Source: Clostridium sp. C2-6-12
GTDB taxonomy: Bacteria > Bacillota > Clostridia > Clostridiales > Clostridiaceae
DNA: 64,000 nucleotides
Assembly (NCBI RefSeq): GCF_009928485.1
Contig: NZ_JAABNP010000015.1
Location: 16,316 to 80,315, forward strand
Direction of reading: 5' to 3'
A program made the translations under genes and the position numbers. The notes beneath the pieces were generated by a model. That model saw nothing but the letters and a program-made list of their open reading frames with translations, did no database searches and had not been told where the DNA came from. Shown piece by piece: positions 51,857 through 59,908 of this stretch; position 1 is the first letter of the stretch; each line of letters begins with the position of its first letter.

Positions 51857-52456
51857 TTATATTATTTCTCTCAAACTCTCTGGGAATAAAATAGTTATTA
51901 AATCATTCATTAACCTTGCTCTATTACGTCCAATAGTTCTTCTATCCTTTTTTAGTTTTTCTGCAACCTCTTCATCCGATGCAATTCTATCTTCTTCTTT
52001 ATTCAAATATCTATATTGAATAATAGAAAAATATTTGTCCTTCTCTATTTTGCTTATTGCATTTTCTATCCTCTTCATATCTCTTTCAGTTTCCATTTTC
52101 TCCATTAGATACTTTTCTTTCAATTGTAAATATCTATCTTCTGCACTAATGCTGCCTCTTCCTGTTTGATATACTACAATTGATTTACTTGCTTGAGGTA
52201 ATCCATGTTTCTCTATGTATTCAATATCCTCTTCTTTTTGCTTTATAGCATCTTTTAATATTTCATATCTATATAATAATAATTCTACTTTTTTGTAATA
52301 ACTTAATTCACCCTTAATCAAATTGTTTCCCTTTAACTCCATAACAGTATTTTTTGCAGTTTCTTTGGCTGTTTTCTCTATTATTTCACTTTGATTTTTT
52401 TCTTTCTTTTTATCATATTTTTCTATAGCTTTTTCAATTATTTCATTCACTTCCAT
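51857..52456 (-). CDS. phage late-gene regulator, sigma-70 region 4-like
   Basis: A 199-residue protein with coiled-coil N-terminal part and a C-terminal helix-turn-helix (about 145-195, SIIQYRYLNKEEDRIASDEE, then VAEKLKKDRRTIGRNRARLM). This is the ArpU/DUF1492-type arrangement of regulators that switch on the packaging and structural genes. It lies between the early operon and the cos/terminase genes, as expected. Strong AGAGGTGAATG ribosome binding site. Confidence 0.75.
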   Translation of the reverse strand: MEVNEIIEKAIEKYDKKKEKNQSEIIEKTAKETAKNTVMELKGNNLIKGELSYYKKVELLLYRYEILKDAIKQKEEDIEYIEKHGLPQASKSIVVYQTGRGSISAEDRYLQLKEKYLMEKMETERDMKRIENAISKIEKDKYFSIIQYRYLNKEEDRIASDEEVAEKLKKDRRTIGRNRARLMNDLITILFPESLREII

Positions 52457-52476
52457 TTATCATTCACCTCTTCAAA

Positions 52477-52824
52477 CTATTCTTTAACATCTATTTCTAT
52501 ACCAGTTTCATAGTTCCAGCCTCTATCAGAAAGTTTGTCCTTATGTTCTATATTAATATCCTCTATAAGTTTCTCCTCTCCAAATTCTTTAGATATCTTA
52601 TGCGACTTAAACAATACTAATATGCACACTTGAATTAAATCAAACGTTTCTCTTAGAACTTCTTTCAAATTATCTGATGTTTTATCATATCCATAATTAA
52701 CTATTGCTTTAGTTAATTCAATATATTCTTCTGTAAGTTTGTCTTTTATTTCTCTAAATGATATAGTTTCATTATTTATTTTTTCCTTTGGATTATTCTT
52801 CAGTACATGCATTATTAGTTTCAT
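52477..52824 (-). CDS. MazG-like helical nucleotide pyrophosphohydrolase-type protein
   Basis: A 115-residue all-helical protein. KLTEEYIELTKAIVNYGYDK and EVLRETFDLIQVCILVLFKS supply the E-E-x-x-E and E-x-x-D type metal-binding pattern of MazG-like enzymes, which hydrolyse (d)NTPs. Phages use such proteins to adjust nucleotide pools or (p)ppGpp. The start overlaps the end of a 35-codon micro-ORF. Family membership is inferred by motif only. Confidence 0.6.
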   Translation of the reverse strand: MKLIMHVLKNNPKEKINNETISFREIKDKLTEEYIELTKAIVNYGYDKTSDNLKEVLRETFDLIQVCILVLFKSHKISKEFGEEKLIEDINIEHKDKLSDRGWNYETGIEIDVKE

Positions 52825-52900
52825 CTTTACGCTTACCTTCTTTATTTAAAATTTTAATTACCTCTATCATTGCTTTATCTCCAATCATTTTAAGCTTCAC
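52793..52900 (-). CDS. possible 35-residue micro-protein
   Basis: The frame reads from GTG at 52900 (or ATG at 52888) to TAA at 52793. It encodes MKLKMIGDKAMIEVIKILNK then a charged end, and overlaps the MazG-like start by about 30 bases. There is only a weak ribosome binding site. It may be a translation-coupling leader rather than a functional protein. Confidence 0.35.
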   Translation of the reverse strand: MKLKMIGDKAMIEVIKILNKEGKRKDETNNACTEE

Positions 52901-52919
52901 CTATTAATAGTATGACGAA

Positions 52920-53228
52920 CTAAACTGTTGTTAACTCTCCTATGCTAAATATAACTTCCATGCCTTTATACTTTCCACTAACAACTGTTGCTTTAACTCC
53001 ACCATTTTCATCTACATGGTTGTTTTTATCTACTACTTCTGTACCCTTTGGAATTAATGTTTCACTATTTTTATTACTTATTGTACAATCTTCGTTTAAT
53101 ATATATTTTTTCATATTTGAACTCTCCTTTGATATTGATGTAATTTTAAAACTTTTTACGTGATTGGCTTGTCTTGAACTCAGAAAACCTATTTTTTCTG
53201 CTTCTTTATTTAATTCCCTAATACTCAT
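52920..53228 (-). CDS. small phage protein of unknown function
   Basis: From the ATG at 53228, behind GGAAGGTG, the frame encodes 102 residues. A second ATG at 53114, 8 bases after AAAGGAGAG, opens the shorter product MKKYILNEDCTISNKNSETL, and looks the better initiation site. The shorter form is a beta-rich protein (IPKGTEVVDKNNHVDENGGV, GKYKGMEVIFSIGELTTV) that resembles small SH3-like phage proteins. Both forms may be made. Confidence 0.55.
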   Translation of the reverse strand: MSIRELNKEAEKIGFLSSRQANHVKSFKITSISKESSNMKKYILNEDCTISNKNSETLIPKGTEVVDKNNHVDENGGVKATVVSGKYKGMEVIFSIGELTTV

Positions 53229-53259
53229 TGATAGCACCTTCCACTTGTAGTATTGCGAA

Positions 53260-53598
53260 TTAAATCAATCCTCCATCTATAAGTAACAATACATATTTAT
53301 TATCATCAACACTAATGCTTAACTTATTTTCTAAATCAATTTGTTTATAAAATTCTGCAAGCTTGTCCTCTTCTGTTAAGCACCCTTCTATATTGGCTTT
53401 TTTATATCTTTCAAGTGCTTCTTGCTCTGTCATTTCTTCAGGTGTTGAATCCTCATAACTTTCATTATATTCTTCTATACCACCTTCAATTTCTTCGGCA
53501 TAAGCTTTTATAGCAATATCCATTGGATATTCTTCATTTTCAACCACTGCAATTAAAGCATAATATTCATATTCTTTATTAAATTCATAAAATTTCAT
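53260..53598 (-). CDS. acidic phage protein of unknown function
   Basis: A 112-residue acidic protein (MKFYEFNKEYEYYALIAVVE, then AYAEEIEGGIEEYNESYEDS). A four-base gap separates it from the upstream gene, and GAGGTAGAG is a good ribosome binding site. Possibly a DNA-mimic or anti-defence protein because of its charge, but nothing more than charge supports that. Confidence 0.55.
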   Translation of the reverse strand: MKFYEFNKEYEYYALIAVVENEEYPMDIAIKAYAEEIEGGIEEYNESYEDSTPEEMTEQEALERYKKANIEGCLTEEDKLAEFYKQIDLENKLSISVDDNKYVLLLIDGGLI

Positions 53599-53602
53599 AG
53601 CT

Positions 53603-54196
53603 CTACCTCACTTCAATTACTTCATCATTAAGAATCCTATAGCAGTTTGGAAATAGTTTATGTTTCTTATGCCAATCATGAAATACATTATTTAATGCTT
53701 CTTCTAACTCCTTCTGTTGCTCGTCAGTAACATCTTCCAAATATGTTTCAGATACTTCGCCTACTTCATCATATAGTTGCTCTTGAGCATTTTCTATAAC
53801 TGTGCCTGCATCTATATGAGCCATTGAACAATACTCTTGTCTACCAATTCTAAAAGATTCTAACCCATCTTCTTTAGCGGCTTTCATGCCTTCTTCTATC
53901 GCTTCTTCTCTGCTATTACAATCTATATCGGAACTCCATATTTCACTATTACTTTCAGTTAATTCAACTATCCAATCTTCTTTTTCTGCATCATCTTTGA
54001 TTAAAGTGAAAACCTCTTTTGCATCAAAGTATACTGTATGTTTTTCATTACTTTTTAACTTGTGAATATCTTCCTTAACTTCTTCAATATCTTCAATTTT
54101 TGCCCCTCTGCTTCTTAGAGCTTCAACTAAATAATCTTTAAATTCCTCATTATCTAAACTTACTTTATCTCCATTAACTTCTATAATTTTATACAT
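53603..54196 (-). CDS. phage early protein of unknown function
   Basis: A 197-residue acidic protein with EEFKDYLVEALRSRGAKIED near the N-terminus, a central DAEKEDWIVELTESNSEIWS element and DCNSREEAIEEGMKAAKEDG and a His-rich C-terminal portion (NVFHDWHKKHKLFPNCYRIL). No family recognised. It has the GGAGGGTTT ribosome binding site and is in the middle of the early operon. Confidence 0.6.
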   Translation of the reverse strand: MYKIIEVNGDKVSLDNEEFKDYLVEALRSRGAKIEDIEEVKEDIHKLKSNEKHTVYFDAKEVFTLIKDDAEKEDWIVELTESNSEIWSSDIDCNSREEAIEEGMKAAKEDGLESFRIGRQEYCSMAHIDAGTVIENAQEQLYDEVGEVSETYLEDVTDEQQKELEEALNNVFHDWHKKHKLFPNCYRILNDEVIEVR

Positions 54197-54242
54197 TTAA
54201 AAACCCTCCAATTATTTTTATTTGTTACACACTTTCTACATA

Positions 54243-54524
54243 TTACAAACCAAAACTTACCGTTATATTCTCTAAATTTAAAATCTGCTCTAATGTTAAA
54301 TTCTTATTTAATGCAATGCTTGAAAGATATATTTCCCTTTTTCCTTTTTCCTCAATTGTTTCTTTAGCACACTTAATAGCTGCTTTTAAATCCTTACAAC
54401 TTCCCCAAATCATCCAAAGTCCTTGTGTATCATCTTTCATTAACCAACCAACTTTATAATCATCCGGACATATTTTCGCCCCTTCTTTTTTAGCTATTAA
54501 TATTGGTAAGTGCTTTTCTCCCAT
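54243..54524 (-). CDS. phage early protein of unknown function
   Basis: A 93-residue protein: GEKHLPILIAKKEGAKICPD, then GWLMKDDTQGLWMIWGSCKD. It has a Trp-rich core and a C-terminal amphipathic end. I chose the ATG at 54524, 7 bases after GGAGGAAAG; a longer in-frame start at 54557 overlaps the upstream gene. Confidence 0.55.
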   Translation of the reverse strand: MGEKHLPILIAKKEGAKICPDDYKVGWLMKDDTQGLWMIWGSCKDLKAAIKCAKETIEEKGKREIYLSSIALNKNLTLEQILNLENITVSFGL

Positions 54525-54540
54525 AACTCTTTCCTCCACT

Positions 54541-54795
54541 CTATTTATCACGAACAATCGTAATATTATTTTTTAATGGACATTCACTGTTGTATCCATC
54601 TACTCTTTCATTATTGAAAATCTGCTTCTCTCTCAAAATACAATAAGAGTCTTTCCTATGAATAACACATGTTCCACTAAGCTTATCAACGCTTTCTACA
54701 TTTTCAAAATGTATTTGCTCCTTTCTGAAAGGACAATTCAAACAACTTTCAACCTTAAATGGCAATGTAAATTTATACTCAAATTTTTCATTCAT
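54541..54795 (-). CDS. small protein with four-Cys zinc-binding pattern
   Basis: An 84-residue protein. CLNCPF supplies a CxxC pair, followed by further Cys in SGTCVIHRKDSYCIL and NSECPL. This suggests a zinc or iron-sulfur fold like that of small phage DNA-binding proteins. The start at 54795 follows GAGGAGTGA. Function unknown. Confidence 0.6.
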   Translation of the reverse strand: MNEKFEYKFTLPFKVESCLNCPFRKEQIHFENVESVDKLSGTCVIHRKDSYCILREKQIFNNERVDGYNSECPLKNNITIVRDK

Positions 54796-54808
54796 TTTAA
54801 TCACTCCT

Positions 54809-55204
54809 CTACATTACTAAAGCCTTTAATTCTTGATTTTGATATATATTTCCTATTATTGTATCTCTAGCAGTTTCTGAATATAATGGAGCAGCTCTTT
54901 GTTCTTTATGATTAACTATCCACCAACCACATTTTAAAGGTTCTACAACTCCTATTATTTCTTCTCCTGGTACTTCAGATTTTCTGTCTATTATAAATCC
55001 CTGATATATTTCTCTTTTCTCGACATCATCTTTATTTGTATATTGAATAGGTATTAAATGTGTATTAGCTGCAGTACCTTCTAAATTTCCCTGCCTATCA
55101 AAGGATTGAATCGTTCCATCTGCCACAGCAATACTACGATTAATATCATCAACAATTTGATTTGTTTTTTTATTATACATTTTAAACTTCAGCTTATAGC
55201 CCAT
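54809..55204 (-). CDS. YopX family protein
   Basis: A 131-residue protein with the YopX core: LVPIQYTNKD-like segment IPIQYTNKDDVEKREIYQGF, then IIDRKSEVPGEEIIGVVEPL and GWWIVNHKEQRAAPLYSE. YopX proteins are common in prophages of Firmicutes and form a beta barrel; their role is not known. Good AAAGGAGTGG site. Confidence 0.8.
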   Translation of the reverse strand: MGYKLKFKMYNKKTNQIVDDINRSIAVADGTIQSFDRQGNLEGTAANTHLIPIQYTNKDDVEKREIYQGFIIDRKSEVPGEEIIGVVEPLKCGWWIVNHKEQRAAPLYSETARDTIIGNIYQNQELKALVM

Positions 55205-55219
55205 GTTCCACTCCTTTAA

Positions 55220-55714
55220 TCAATCCATCTTGTCAAAGGCTAATGTTTTATATCCTTTTTCATCTAAAATTTTTATAAATTCATTTCTTGCTACTGTTCT
55301 TATATTGCCTTGGCCAAGATTAATCGAAATAAAATATCCTGATCCTATCCATGTTCTTTTACCACTACAAAACAAACCAGCTGCAGCTATAGCTTCTAAA
55401 ACCTTTTGTTCATTCCAGTTCTTTAATATTAAGAATGTTGAATCTAAATTAGCAGTTCCACCATCATCTACACCTTCGGAAAGCTTTATAGCTTTTTCTT
55501 TAGCTTCTTTAAGATCATCTGTAAGAATTTCATATTTGTTTAAACTTTTCTTAATTTCTGTTTTTACACATTTAGAACTACTTCTCTGCTGTAAATAATT
55601 GCACTCAAAAACTCCATCTTTACCTTTACACCATGGACAATCACCATATCCACAAAGCTCAGTTTTAATTAATTTACATTTCAAGCAAATACAATCTTTT
55701 CTGCATTTAATCAT
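55220..55714 (-). CDS. phage protein with N-terminal Cys cluster
   Basis: A 164-residue protein. The first 50 residues hold ten Cys (MIKCRKDCICLKCKLIKTEL, then CGYGDCPWCKGKDGVFEC), likely one or two zinc sites. The C-terminal part (about 75-160) is a mixed fold with FLILKNWNEQKVLEAIAAAG and RTWIGSGYFISINLGQGN. No family recognised. Confidence 0.55.
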   Translation of the reverse strand: MIKCRKDCICLKCKLIKTELCGYGDCPWCKGKDGVFECNYLQQRSSSKCVKTEIKKSLNKYEILTDDLKEAKEKAIKLSEGVDDGGTANLDSTFLILKNWNEQKVLEAIAAAGLFCSGKRTWIGSGYFISINLGQGNIRTVARNEFIKILDEKGYKTLAFDKMD

Positions 55715-55732
55715 CTGGACTCTCCTCTCCTT

Positions 55733-55993
55733 CTAACATTTAAATAAACTAGTATCATCAAATATAAATTTTTGCCTTAATCTATTCTTAAAATATATCT
55801 CTTTATTTTCTTGTGTTTTAACCTCTATATCAGCTTCATTTGCTTCATAGATACTTTTATATTCATATACATAACGTTTATAAGTTGATTGCTTTATACC
55901 TAGTAATTTATAGTTATCATTTTCACTTTTATCATATAAAAAATGGGGATTATTTTTAAAAAACTCAAATGCTAATTCTTTTTTACACAACAT
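55733..55993 (-). CDS. small basic protein with phage antirepressor-like helix pattern
   Basis: An 86-residue protein: LAFEFFKNNPHFLYDKSEND, then KLLGIKQSTYKRYVYEYKSI, which could be a helix-turn-helix. Its stop-to-start spacing with the upstream gene is one base. The possible HTH suggests DNA binding, but I cannot assign a family. Confidence 0.5.
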   Translation of the reverse strand: MLCKKELAFEFFKNNPHFLYDKSENDNYKLLGIKQSTYKRYVYEYKSIYEANEADIEVKTQENKEIYFKNRLRQKFIFDDTSLFKC

Positions 55994-56296
55994 CTATGCA
56001 TCTCCATTATTCTTTAAATCTTCTTTTCCAAATCGCCAAACCATTCTAGAGTTTGTATGTACTTCTTTTAAGTACCGGCACATATCCTCTAGCCTGTCCT
56101 TTTCTTCTGTTTTTTCACCACGTTTAAGTAATTTTCTATACTCCATTCTTATATAGCTCCATCTGTTATAAGCTTGTAAGCTATCTTTCATTAATTTAAA
56201 TGCACTTTTAATATCATTTTCCTGAATTATGGAGTACCTTTTTTCTATGTCATTATATATTTCTGCATCTTCCATATATTTATCTTCATAACTCAT
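55994..56296 (-). CDS. small helical phage protein
   Basis: A 100-residue, strongly charged helical protein: YEDKYMEDAEIYNDIEKRYS, then ALQAYNRWSY-like segment SLQAYNRWSYIRMEYRKLLK. Its start has no strong ribosome binding site, and a 31-codon frame upstream (stop near 56290, no standard start) looks coding. Function unknown. Confidence 0.5.
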   Translation of the reverse strand: MSYEDKYMEDAEIYNDIEKRYSIIQENDIKSAFKLMKDSLQAYNRWSYIRMEYRKLLKRGEKTEEKDRLEDMCRYLKEVHTNSRMVWRFGKEDLKNNGDA

Positions 56297-56411
56297 ATGT
56301 TTTACCTTTTAATCTATATTTTGAAGAGAGCTTAAAGCCCTCTTCTATTTCTGCAGTAACCTTAACATTAAATTGTGTAATCCCTTAATGCTCCGTCTAG
56401 TCCTGCAGGTC

Positions 56412-57377
56412 TTATAATCTTTCTGTCATCATATTAATTAATGATTTACATGCATCAGCATATTTTTGAGCCTCTTGTGGATCAACTTCTTTAATATTAC
56501 TCACATCCTCTAAAAGAGATTTAAACCCAGCTACCAAACTATCAAAATGAACTCTATATTTAACTATATTTTCATTATGTTTAGCACTATTCTTTTCTAA
56601 ATCTTTCACCCTATTTTCTGCCTCTTCTTTTTGGCTTATTAAGGCTTCAATTTCTTTTTTATGTGCTTCTTCAAGCTCTTTTATTTTCTCTTCATCAACT
56701 TCAATTCCAGCTGTAATAACATCAATGGGCTTTTCTTCAAGCTCTTTAATTTTTACCTGGTATTCCTCAACTTCTCTTCTTGCTGCAGCTGTTTCCTCTT
56801 CTTTTTTATTTAAATTTTCTAGAAGTTTATTAGCCTCTTCTTTCAATTCCTTTGCTACTTTTTCATTCTTTTTAGCAGCTTCTTTTAACTTATCCTGTTC
56901 AGCCTTAGACTTACCTTTAAAGTCCTCCAGTTCCTTTCGTAAAGCTTCTTTTTCACTCTTAGCCTTATTTAATTCATCAATAGCCTTTTTAAGTTCCCTG
57001 GTACTCATATCCTCAACTTTATTTTCTTCAATGAATTTTTCTCGTTCTTTATCATCATGTATTCCTAGCAAAGTAAGTGCTTGCGTATAGCCTAATTCTC
57101 CAATCGCTTGGCTTTTTGCATTACCTAAAAGGTTCATTTGTTCATCTGAATACTTCTCAAATATTTTCATAAGATTATTGGCTGTTGATTTTGAATAATC
57201 AACTTTTTCCTCTAGCCATTTTCCCCACTCTCCATGACTTACCAATGATTTCGCCTCTACAAGCTTTCTCCCTATCTCAATACTGTTATTTAGAACCTGT
57301 ATTCTAGTTTGCTCTTTTATATGATTAATTTCAGCTGCTATTAAATCCGGTGTTCTACTAATCGATATTTCATTCAT
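56412..57377 (-). CDS. DUF3102 domain protein
   Basis: A 321-residue protein. Residues about 5-125 form the DUF3102 domain: LIAAEINHIKEQTRIQVLNN, then SIEIGRKLVEAKSLVSHGEW and GKWLEEKVDYSKSTANNLMK. The rest is a long coiled coil (about 130-265, rich in Glu and Lys). DUF3102 proteins are frequent in phage and plasmid early operons next to PcfJ/PcfK genes, as here; the function is unknown. Good AAGGAGTAG start. Confidence 0.8.
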   Translation of the reverse strand: MNEISISRTPDLIAAEINHIKEQTRIQVLNNSIEIGRKLVEAKSLVSHGEWGKWLEEKVDYSKSTANNLMKIFEKYSDEQMNLLGNAKSQAIGELGYTQALTLLGIHDDKEREKFIEENKVEDMSTRELKKAIDELNKAKSEKEALRKELEDFKGKSKAEQDKLKEAAKKNEKVAKELKEEANKLLENLNKKEEETAAARREVEEYQVKIKELEEKPIDVITAGIEVDEEKIKELEEAHKKEIEALISQKEEAENRVKDLEKNSAKHNENIVKYRVHFDSLVAGFKSLLEDVSNIKEVDPQEAQKYADACKSLINMMTERL

Positions 57378-58874
57378 TTATGCTACTCCTTTTCTTCTAC
57401 TTTTTTTCAATACTTCTTTTTCAAACTTTTCTATGAATATCTTTACCTCTTCCTCAGGAGATTTATTTCTATATCCTCTTACTTGCATTATTTTTTTCTC
57501 TTTTATCTCAACTGTATAATAAGGCTTGTCTTTCTCTTCAATTTTTCTTATTACAAAAATATTAGTTTCAGCATTTGCATACCTTTTAGCATATCCTCCA
57601 ACACAATGTACTAATTTTTCTCCTTCAGCAATAAGTTCTTTCTGGGAAACTGCAGGTCTTATTAATAATCCATTATATTCAAACATAAACTTTTCCAATG
57701 TTTTTGCTCTATCACTTATTTTTTTATTCAATTCTTCATCTACTTTATATCTAACTTGCTTTATTGTTTCTTGATGGGCCTTATACAAATCTTTAGGATA
57801 CAATATACTATCATTATTGAGATCAAGCCCTAATGTTTTACAATCAGCCATGTAATCTCTCCATGTTGTTGATATATTCTCTCTACTATGAAAATGCTTC
57901 CCAAAGCTCTTATGCTGTTTCTCTATATAATTAGCAGCCTTTCTCAAAGGAATTTTCTTCGCAATATTTATAAGTTCATCTAAACTATATATATTTTCTG
58001 TATATCTTGTTTTAATAAATGCCACTTCTTTAACTGATAGCCTAGGCTTATATTTTTTAGATAATTGGTATAATTTTAAGAAAGCTGGAGTTATAACTAT
58101 TTCTGCTTCTTTAATCTCTTTTAGTTCACCTCTAGTAATCTTTAACATTTCCCAAATTGTTTCTCCTCTCCAATTAATGGCTCCATATGTTTTGTTGTAA
58201 TCATATGCCTTACTAGCTACAATATCACCAAGTCCAATTTTGCTTAAAGATTCAATCAATGGGTATTTTCTGTATAAATCTAGCCATCTAACTATACTTA
58301 CCTTAGATGAATTATGTGCATTATATTGATATATTGTCCCCTCAACGGTTTCTTTTAAATTTTCTTTCGAAAAATGTAATCCCTTATTGGCTAGCCATCC
58401 AACATTGAAATCATAAATACCAACTGTTGAACGTGCTCCCGAGTAGTATGATTCCTTGTACATTTTTGCCTCATCTTTATCAAATGTATATACTGCATTT
58501 AATTTATACTCTATTTGGGGATGTTTATAATTCATATAATTTTTAGTGACATATAAACCTTGGCAAATTATCGTATCCGGATTGTCCTTAGACTTCTCAA
58601 ACCAATATACACATGTGTCCAGCATCAATTTCTTTTTTCCAAACTTCGCATTTTTCTCAATTAATTTTGCACTACATTTAGGACATATTGTTTTTCTATT
58701 ATGATCTACATGATTAACTTCAAATTCATATCCACAGGCAGAACAATAAGCTTCAACTTTATATCCCTGATTATTTACAAATAAATATTCTTCATCTTTA
58801 AATATTTTATTTACGAATTTCTCTAGTTTAAAATCATCTGCAGGATCTGAAAGATTACTAAAAAGAACACTCAT
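57378..58874 (-). CDS. PcfJ-like protein
   Basis: A 498-residue protein. The N-terminal zinc ribbon has YCSACG and CPKCSA (about 44-70); a helical middle follows; and the conserved PcfJ domain is at about 370-480 (LIRPAVSQKELIAEGEKLVH, then CVGGYAKRYANAETNIFVIR and YYTVEIKEKKIMQVRGYRN). The name comes from the conjugative plasmid pCF10, but such proteins are common in phages. The biochemical function is unknown; the zinc ribbon and H-C motif suggest a nucleic acid enzyme. It is followed at once by the DUF3102 gene and preceded by PcfK. Confidence 0.85.
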   Translation of the reverse strand: MSVLFSNLSDPADDFKLEKFVNKIFKDEEYLFVNNQGYKVEAYCSACGYEFEVNHVDHNRKTICPKCSAKLIEKNAKFGKKKLMLDTCVYWFEKSKDNPDTIICQGLYVTKNYMNYKHPQIEYKLNAVYTFDKDEAKMYKESYYSGARSTVGIYDFNVGWLANKGLHFSKENLKETVEGTIYQYNAHNSSKVSIVRWLDLYRKYPLIESLSKIGLGDIVASKAYDYNKTYGAINWRGETIWEMLKITRGELKEIKEAEIVITPAFLKLYQLSKKYKPRLSVKEVAFIKTRYTENIYSLDELINIAKKIPLRKAANYIEKQHKSFGKHFHSRENISTTWRDYMADCKTLGLDLNNDSILYPKDLYKAHQETIKQVRYKVDEELNKKISDRAKTLEKFMFEYNGLLIRPAVSQKELIAEGEKLVHCVGGYAKRYANAETNIFVIRKIEEKDKPYYTVEIKEKKIMQVRGYRNKSPEEEVKIFIEKFEKEVLKKSRRKGVA

Positions 58875-58875
58875 T

Positions 58876-59283
58876 TTAAAGACCTCCTAAGATATCATCT
58901 AGATTTACATCAAAACTTACATCTTTTTTATTTACCTCTTCACTCTTAATATCATTAGTTTCTTTTATTTCATTGACTTCAACTTCTAAAATCTTATCTT
59001 GCACTGCTTCAAAGCTGAAATATTTCATAATTATTTTAAATCCCTCTGCAGGAGCTATAGCCACACACTGTGTACCTGTTTTTTTCTTAACTTTAGCCAA
59101 TGCCTCTTTTTGCATTTCCTCTAAACTTTTTAGTATTGTTTTTCCTTCCTGAAGAATACCTGCAGCTGCATCTTTGTTTATCTCTATTTGCTTCAATAAA
59201 AAATCTCCTATAACTTGTACAGCTTCATTGTCTTTATTAGCTTCCATTTCAGCTTTAATTTTCTCAATTGCCTTTTCTATCAT
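58876..59283 (-). CDS. PcfK-like protein
   Basis: A 135-residue protein with the PcfK pattern: AVQVIGDFLLKQIEINKDAA, then LEEMQKEALAKVKKKTGTQC and AEGFKIIMKYF (about 75-95), and a divergent acidic end. It is one base upstream of the PcfJ gene, so the two are coupled and probably act together. Function unknown. Confidence 0.8.
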   Translation of the reverse strand: MIEKAIEKIKAEMEANKDNEAVQVIGDFLLKQIEINKDAAAGILQEGKTILKSLEEMQKEALAKVKKKTGTQCVAIAPAEGFKIIMKYFSFEAVQDKILEVEVNEIKETNDIKSEEVNKKDVSFDVNLDDILGGL

Positions 59284-59329
59284 TTTTAGATTTCTCCCTC
59301 CATATCTCCAAGCGATTGGAAATAATAAT

Positions 59330-59506
59330 TTAATAATTTTTACTTGAATATGAACATCTTTTTAATTTTTTATTTATCTTTTGCCTATTATCCATGCAGT
59401 GATCAAGAGCAGCTCTTTCCGCTTGCCTCTTCAATTCTCTCTTTTTTGATATATCTTTAATTGTTTTTTCTGCCAGTTCACGAGGTGTCATATCGCTAAT
59501 ATTCAT
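59330..59506 (-). CDS. 58-residue basic phage micro-protein
   Basis: ATG at 59506 follows GAAGGTGTATTAA. It encodes MNISDMTPRELAEKTIKDIS, then a very basic helix (KKRELKRQAERAALDHCMDN). The N-terminal pattern resembles SAP-like or small DNA-binding helices. It lies between PcfK and the VRR-NUC gene. Found by reading the gap. Confidence 0.6.
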   Translation of the reverse strand: MNISDMTPRELAEKTIKDISKKRELKRQAERAALDHCMDNRQKINKKLKRCSYSSKNY

Positions 59507-59519
59507 TTAATACACCTTC

Positions 59520-59900
59520 TTAACTTATAGATTTAATTACCTGTGTTTTGGGTTGCTCTAAATAATTTTCTATTACTTCTGAAGCTTCTATCCACCCATA
59601 ACAAACCTTAACAAAATAGCCTTGAAATTTTAAATCTTCTATCCACTTTAATTGATGTTCTTTAGGCTTATTTTTACCAACCTTTAGTTCTATATATAAA
59701 CCGAAATATTCTCCCCTTGCCACTGGAAGTACCAAATCTGGAACTCCTGCTTTTACACCTTCTTTTCTCAAAGATGCTGCTTCTCTCTTTTCACGCTTTC
59801 CTCCATTGGGTACATGAAAAAGTAACTCTAATTCAGGATATTTTTGTCTTGCTACTCCAGCCCACTGAAATAGAAATTTTTGTTCTTGTGCTTCTGTCAA
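59520..59900 (-). CDS. VRR-NUC domain nuclease
   Basis: A 126-residue single-domain nuclease. VPNGG (about 30-34), GVKAGVPDLVLPVARG and YIELKVGKNKPKEHQLKWI contain the acidic metal ligands (PDL and ELK) of VRR-NUC enzymes, relatives of Holliday-junction and restriction nucleases. The start is probably TTG at 59900, 11 bases after GGAG, giving MTEAQEQKFL; a longer frame to 59954 overlaps the Rep gene. It likely acts on replication intermediates of the rolling-circle system encoded next to it. Confidence 0.82.
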   Translation of the reverse strand: MTEAQEQKFLFQWAGVARQKYPELELLFHVPNGGKREKREAASLRKEGVKAGVPDLVLPVARGEYFGLYIELKVGKNKPKEHQLKWIEDLKFQGYFVKVCYGWIEASEVIENYLEQPKTQVIKSIS

Positions 59901-59908
59901 AACTTCAT

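Noticed and set aside
56290..56390. 31-codon frame GITQFNVKVTAEIEEG... just upstream of the gene at 55994-56296
   Set aside because: It looks coding and ends overlapping the next start, but it has no ATG, GTG or TTG start; I mention it without calling a gene.
56725..57090. Plus-strand Ser/Phe-rich frame opposite the DUF3102 coiled coil
   Set aside because: Its composition (Ser, Phe, Leu) is what the reverse of a Lys/Glu-rich coiled coil gives; no start signal.
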